Assembly (NCBI GenBank): GCA_910574865.1
Contig: CAJTDN010000010.1
Coordinates: forward strand, 1-64,000
Source: Lachnospiraceae bacterium
Lineage (GTDB): Bacteria > Bacillota > Clostridia > Lachnospirales > Lachnospiraceae
DNA length: 64,000 nt
Reading direction: 5' to 3'
Part shown: in pieces, positions 60,462-64,000 of the stretch
Layout: the number at the start of each line of letters is the position of its first letter
Position numbering within the stretch: position 1 is the first letter of the stretch
Translations under genes and position numbers: made by a program
The notes under the pieces: model-generated
The model's database searches: none
The model's input: the letters and a program-made list of their open reading frames with translations, nothing else
Told to the model about the DNA's origin: nothing

Positions 60462-61250
60462 ATGAAATTAGGATGTTTGGTAAACTGGACGGAAAATCTC
60501 GAAGTGTGGGCAAAGGTTGCCGACGCGTTGGAAATCGAGGGGATTGACTATACCTTTGCCACGAAGGATGAGTATGTTTTTAACGCGGGCAAAATTAATG
60601 AAATACTGAAAAACAGGCGGGTGAAGCTCTGCGCGGCCAGCATGTTCCACGTCAACACGATTGACAAGGATTCCCAAAAAAGGGCATTGGCACGGGAACA
60701 AAATGAAAAGCTGATCCAGTTCGCCGCGGACACGAAGGCGCCTGTCGCGGTCATCAATCCGGGATTATTGGAGGGCGCGGGTCTTGAAGAAAATATACGC
60801 GAATTTAAGAAGGAGTTCGAGCATTACAAGGCATTTTCCGAAAAGCGGGGCGTGGAAATGACCTACTACCTGGGACATGATCCAAACTTCATCAAATCGG
60901 ACGAGGCCTTGGGGCGCGTGCTTGAGGCAATTCCCGACATGCACGTCAAGGTCGATCCGGTCGGCGTGATGCGAAACATGGACTGGGATCCGTATAAAAT
61001 CGTTTCCAAATATGCGGCCCGAATCAACCATTTTCATTGTAAGGATATTATCCGCAAGGAAAACTACGAAATCGAGCCGCCGGTAGGCCTGGGCGATTTG
61101 CACTGGAACGAATTCATCGCGATGCTGTACGAGGTGGACTATGACGGCTACCTGGTCATCGAGCCGCATGGACCGAAATGGAAAAACGAGGAGAGAATGG
61201 GCGATTACATCAAGTTGTCAAAGAGACATTTGGCACAATATATTCTTTAA
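60462..61250 (+). CDS. TIM-barrel sugar phosphate isomerase/epimerase-like protein
   Basis: A 262-residue protein of the AP-endonuclease-2/xylose isomerase-like TIM-barrel group. The metal-ligand pattern is HVKVDPVGVMRNMDWDP, NHFHCKDIIRKE and VIEPHGPKW. It likely isomerises or epimerises a keto-sugar made by the preceding oxidoreductase. AGAAGGAGG before the ATG and spacing of 16 bases support co-translation. Confidence 0.83.
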   Translation: MKLGCLVNWTENLEVWAKVADALEIEGIDYTFATKDEYVFNAGKINEILKNRRVKLCAASMFHVNTIDKDSQKRALAREQNEKLIQFAADTKAPVAVINPGLLEGAGLEENIREFKKEFEHYKAFSEKRGVEMTYYLGHDPNFIKSDEALGRVLEAIPDMHVKVDPVGVMRNMDWDPYKIVSKYAARINHFHCKDIIRKENYEIEPPVGLGDLHWNEFIAMLYEVDYDGYLVIEPHGPKWKNEERMGDYIKLSKRHLAQYIL

Positions 61251-61262
61251 GGAGCGGCCTAT

Positions 61263-62654
61263 ATGAACGTAATATATATACACACGCACGATAGTGGCAG
61301 GTATGTCGGTCCCTACGGATACCAGGGCATGACGCCCAATATTGACCGCCTGGGACACGACTCTGCCGTGTTCCGCCAATGTTACTGCGCAGGGCCGACG
61401 TGCTCGCCAAGCCGCGCCGCTTTGCTGACCGGGCGGTGGCCACATTGCAACGGCATGTTGGGACTCGCCCAGAGAGGGTTCGCGCTGTATGATTATGGAA
61501 TGCACGTCGTCCCGACATTTAACGCAAACGGATTTGAAACCGTACTGGCCGGAATCCAGCATGAAGCCGTAAACGCACAAAAAATCGGATACCAGGTAAT
61601 TTTAAACCAGCCCGAACGGGACGACATGTACATTCCCAACCCGGAAGAATACGACAAGGCATCCGTCAACGAAATTGAAAAATATTTGGCGGGGCGGAAC
61701 CCGGAGACGCCGTTTTTCATCTCCCTCGGCCTGATCAGCTGCCATCGCAACTTTCCGGAAAGCACGGTAGAGGCAGGGTACGTCGCGCCGCCGCCCCAGT
61801 TGTACGATTGTCCCCAGGCCAGGAAGGACATGGCCGGTTACCTGACAAGCGTCAAAATTGCCGACGAATGCGTGGGAAAAGCGGTTTCCATGTTAAAGGG
61901 ACACGGATTGTATGAAAATACCGTCATCTTGTTTACGACAGATCACGGCATCGCGTTTCCATGGATGAAATGCAACCTATATGATACCGGCATCGGTGTC
62001 GCCTGCATGCTGCGCGAACCCGGGGGAAGAATGAACGGGATGGTGAGTGACGCGTTAATTTCACACATCGACATCTTCCCCACCATTTTCGAGTTGTGCG
62101 GCATCGCCAAACCGCAATGGATGCAGGGGAAATCGCTGATGCCAATCCTTCGTGGGGAACGAGACGAGGTGAACGAAGAAATTTTTGCCGAGGTGACGTA
62201 TCACGCCTCTTACGAGCCGATGCGCTGCGTGAGAACTTCCAGGTACAAGCTGGTTCGGCGGTTTGACGATTATGACGGCATCGTCCCCTCCAACATCGAC
62301 AATGGACATAGCAAGCAATTTTTGTTAGATGCCGGGTTGTTAAAAAAGAAGCATCCAAAAGATTTGCTGTTCGATTTGTTCTTGGATCCCCTGGAACGGG
62401 AAAATTTGATGGAAAACGAGGATTACGCAGAAATCCGTCAAATGATGCAAGACAAGCTGGAAAACTGGATGGCCGAGACGGACGATCCACTGTTAAACGC
62501 GGGAAACCGGGCTGCCGCGCCCCCCGGGACGACAAGCCAAAGGCAGACGGCCACGCCCCCCGGGGCGATAAGCCAAAGACCAGTGGCCGCGCCCCCCGGG
62601 GCAAAAGTCAACAGGCAAAGCTGTCTCCACGCGGAAATACCCGATTATGAATAA
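61263..62654 (+). CDS. type I (S1 family) sulfatase
   Basis: A 463-residue sulfatase. GPTCSPSRAALLTGR (44-58) has the C-x-P-S-R signature, with C47 converted to formylglycine by an anaerobic maturase (none visible here). IHTHDSGRYVG and TTDHGIAFPW supply metal ligands. It resembles N-sulfoglucosamine/arylsulfatase-type subfamilies by its H-T-H-D-S-G start. No signal peptide, so it is cytosolic. A C-terminal tail after about residue 417 holds three 12-residue repeats (see 62514). It follows the isomerase by 12 bases with a GGAGCGG site. Confidence 0.9.
   Translation: MNVIYIHTHDSGRYVGPYGYQGMTPNIDRLGHDSAVFRQCYCAGPTCSPSRAALLTGRWPHCNGMLGLAQRGFALYDYGMHVVPTFNANGFETVLAGIQHEAVNAQKIGYQVILNQPERDDMYIPNPEEYDKASVNEIEKYLAGRNPETPFFISLGLISCHRNFPESTVEAGYVAPPPQLYDCPQARKDMAGYLTSVKIADECVGKAVSMLKGHGLYENTVILFTTDHGIAFPWMKCNLYDTGIGVACMLREPGGRMNGMVSDALISHIDIFPTIFELCGIAKPQWMQGKSLMPILRGERDEVNEEIFAEVTYHASYEPMRCVRTSRYKLVRRFDDYDGIVPSNIDNGHSKQFLLDAGLLKKKHPKDLLFDLFLDPLERENLMENEDYAEIRQMMQDKLENWMAETDDPLLNAGNRAAAPPGTTSQRQTATPPGAISQRPVAAPPGAKVNRQSCLHAEIPDYE
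62514..62621 (+). repeat. in-frame 36-base tandem repeat (3 copies) in the sulfatase tail
   Basis: Units 62514-62549, 62550-62585 and 62586-62621 encode AAPPGTTSQRQT, ATPPGAISQRPV and AAPPGAKVNRQS. Pro-Pro-Gly with Ser/Arg is typical of disordered tails. The length is a multiple of three, so the frame is kept if copy number changes. Confidence 0.88.
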
Positions 62655-62662
62655 GCTTTTTC

Positions 62663-62702
62663 AAAGGGAAAGGCTGCCCGGACGGGCAGCCTTTCCCTTA
62701 AT
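62663..62702 (+). terminator. strong intrinsic terminator after the sulfatase operon
   Basis: AAGGGAAAGGCTGCCC pairs with GGGCAGCCTTTCCCTT, followed by AATTT. It is symmetric enough to work for the minus-strand XRE gene as well. Confidence 0.85.
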
Positions 62703-62781
62703 TTAGGCGCTGGTTTTCCACATTGTCTACCCGCCCCTCCAACTTTATTTATCCTCCGCCATCCACGGCCCGCGGCCACAC

Positions 62782-63792
62782 TTACCTCCGCCCTCTCCGC
62801 GCATACGCGAACGCCCGCACGATTCCATAGACCGCCGCGAACAGCACGCCCGCCACCGGCCAGATAATCCACGTTTCGCGCCAGTTTTCCGTGCGGAAAC
62901 TAACCAGCAGGTAAATGGCAACCACGATGCACCAGTAGACCGGCGCGACGTAGGACGTGCGCCTGCCGATTTCCTTCTTCTCCGGCGTATAATCGCCCGT
63001 CTGGAGCAGCTTGTCGTAACTCTCCCGTACCATCCCGGAGGAAACCATCACGAAAACGCCTATCGCGACAAAAACAAGAAGGATACTCACACAAGTGACC
63101 AGGCCAAAATCCCCCACTTCCATCATTGTTCCGACAAACAACGGAATAATGGCCACGATGCAAATACACACGCCAACCGTGATATGCAGGCGGAAACTGT
63201 CTTCTTGCATCTGCTTCCTTCTCTCAACCATGCTTTTTACGCCATATTGCAACGAAAAAATTTCTTTTTCCATATATTCATATCTCGAAAACCGCATTCC
63301 GTTTAAAATGAAAATGGCGACCGCAATTACCACCATTCCGAGTAAAATAATCATCCCCAGTCCTCCGGCCGCATTCTCCGACAGACCTCCCTTGTACTCT
63401 GACACCGCGCCCAATTGAATCAGGCAAATTGGCGAGAGGATGCACAAGAGCACCCCGAAGGCGATTCGTTTCGATACTTTTTGTGTCAAATCCATGTACG
63501 TCTCCGCCTCTTGCATGGAAATGCTTCGCACCGACTCCGCCTCCGGCTCGTCAAACTGGCCGGGTACCGCGACGCCCGCTTGTTCACACTCCTCCAATTC
63601 CTCCTTGAGAAGATAATCCGTACTGACGCCAAACAACCCGCCCAACTTCAATATCTTGTCCAAATCCGGAATCGACATCCCTGACTCCCATTTCGAAACC
63701 GACTGCCTGGAAATCCCCAGCTTGTCGGCCAGTTCCTCCTGCGACCATCCTCTTTGCTTCCTAAGCTGTATAATCTTTTCCGCTAAAATCAT
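62782..63792 (-). CDS. XRE-family regulator with C-terminal membrane domain
   Basis: A 336-residue protein. Residues 1 to about 65 are a Cro/CI-type helix-turn-helix (LRKQRGWSQEELADKLGISR, QSVSKWESG). After a linker, four to six hydrophobic helices follow (IAFGVLLCILSPICLIQL, GLGMIILLGMVVIAVAIFIL, ITVGVCICIVAIIPLFVG, VTCVSILLVFVAIGVFVMV). Membrane-anchored XRE proteins are common in Lachnospiraceae and may sense envelope state. It is the last full gene of the window, with no clear partner. Confidence 0.87.
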   Translation of the reverse strand: MILAEKIIQLRKQRGWSQEELADKLGISRQSVSKWESGMSIPDLDKILKLGGLFGVSTDYLLKEELEECEQAGVAVPGQFDEPEAESVRSISMQEAETYMDLTQKVSKRIAFGVLLCILSPICLIQLGAVSEYKGGLSENAAGGLGMIILLGMVVIAVAIFILNGMRFSRYEYMEKEIFSLQYGVKSMVERRKQMQEDSFRLHITVGVCICIVAIIPLFVGTMMEVGDFGLVTCVSILLVFVAIGVFVMVSSGMVRESYDKLLQTGDYTPEKKEIGRRTSYVAPVYWCIVVAIYLLVSFRTENWRETWIIWPVAGVLFAAVYGIVRAFAYARRGRR

Positions 63793-63886
63793 TTTTTTCC
63801 TCGCTTTCTATTGTGGATACTTCTCAATTTTCTTTCAAAACACGTGTCATTCCTCTGAGCTCATGGCCTAATTTTAACGCAAAAAT

Positions 63887-63927
63887 CGGTTGACAACCAC
63901 CAAGTGCGCTTGGAAATTTGTCAACCG
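63887..63927. promoter_or_regulatory. inverted repeat upstream of the XRE gene
   Basis: CGGTTGACAA (63887-63896) pairs with TTGTCAACCG (63918-63927), with an inner CCAAG-TGCG-CTTGG stem. It could be an operator (contains a TTGACA box on both strands) or a hairpin of a mobile remnant. It lies about 95 bases upstream of the XRE start. Confidence 0.45.
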
Positions 63928-63955
63928 GCGGTTGCATTGCCATTAAAAACCGCGT

Positions 63956-64000
63956 CCAGAGAGGATTAAGAAATACGGGTTCGCCTTTGAAGGGAAAAAA
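63956..64000 (+). pseudogene. C-terminal fragment of a second AAA-ATPase-like/PD-(D/E)XK gene
   Basis: The last bases of the window read PERIKKYGFAFEGKK. The corresponding bases of the intact gene (55324-55365) encode the same RIKKYGFAFEGKK, with a 22-base identical core. Upstream of 63956 the similarity stops, so this is a short fragment or recombination scar that continues past the window. Confidence 0.6.

Overview
The window looks like a chromosomal segment from a Gram-positive anaerobic Clostridia member, most likely a Lachnospiraceae-type gut bacterium. The basis is AGGAGG-type ribosome sites, lipobox lipoproteins, a CotS-like spore-coat kinase homologue, a dlt-like operon, an SprA-type HExEH protein, AAA-ATPase-like/PD-(D/E)XK genes, and dispersed structured intergenic repeats. 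No rRNA, tRNA or CRISPR array was seen.

Region 1 (1 to about 26.3 kb, all + strand, visibly AT-richer than the rest) is a long, tightly packed surface-glycan locus with many 4-base stop/start overlaps. After glycosyltransferase remnants come a CDP-glycerol-transferase-like protein, a beta-propeller-like protein, a PAPS-type sulfotransferase, two paralogous GT2 enzymes, a DUF4422 transferase and an acetyltransferase. Sugar-precursor genes form a GDP-D-glycero-D-manno-heptose pathway (gmhA-like, hddA, a fused hddC-gmhB). With them are a split transketolase, a B12-type radical SAM enzyme, two SDR enzymes and a DegT-fold protein whose PLP lysine is histidine, as in the 3-dehydratases ColD and RfbH. 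The simplest reading is a 3-deoxy and/or C-modified heptose. A pentulose-phosphate epimerase, an IspD/TarI-like cytidylyltransferase and a Zn-dehydrogenase suggest a CDP-pentitol as well. CysD and a CysN-CysC fusion make PAPS for the sulfotransferase.

Region 2 (26.3-29.8 kb) is a sulfate ABC importer (Sbp lipoprotein, one-chain CysT-CysW permease, short CysA). It reads on from the glycan locus but has GC-rich resident-type sequence. No reductive branch (cysH, cysJI) is present, so imported sulfate appears destined for glycan sulfation.

Region 3 (29.8-50.9 kb) holds housekeeping and envelope genes: an SDR epimerase, a GH2 glycosidase, phosphoglucomutase, a CotS-like kinase with a coding minisatellite, cca, asnS, a dlt-like acylation operon (DltA-like, transmembrane transglutaminase-like, carrier protein, MBOAT, DltD-like), lipoproteins, a membrane protein, mtnA and an SGNH hydrolase. 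Two intergenic repeat families with strong, covarying hairpins lie here and elsewhere.

Region 4 (51-64 kb) has an SprA-like protein, a lipoprotein, a cluster of decayed genes (DMT transporter, AlbA/HATPase fragment, GNAT, GH78 rhamnosidase), an AAA-ATPase-like/PD-(D/E)XK gene and a catabolic operon. That operon comprises an AraC regulator, DASS anion transporter, Gfo/Idh/MocA oxidoreductase, TIM-barrel isomerase and type I sulfatase, probably for a sulfated sugar. A membrane-anchored XRE regulator closes the window, and its last bases are a fragment of a second AAA-ATPase-like gene.
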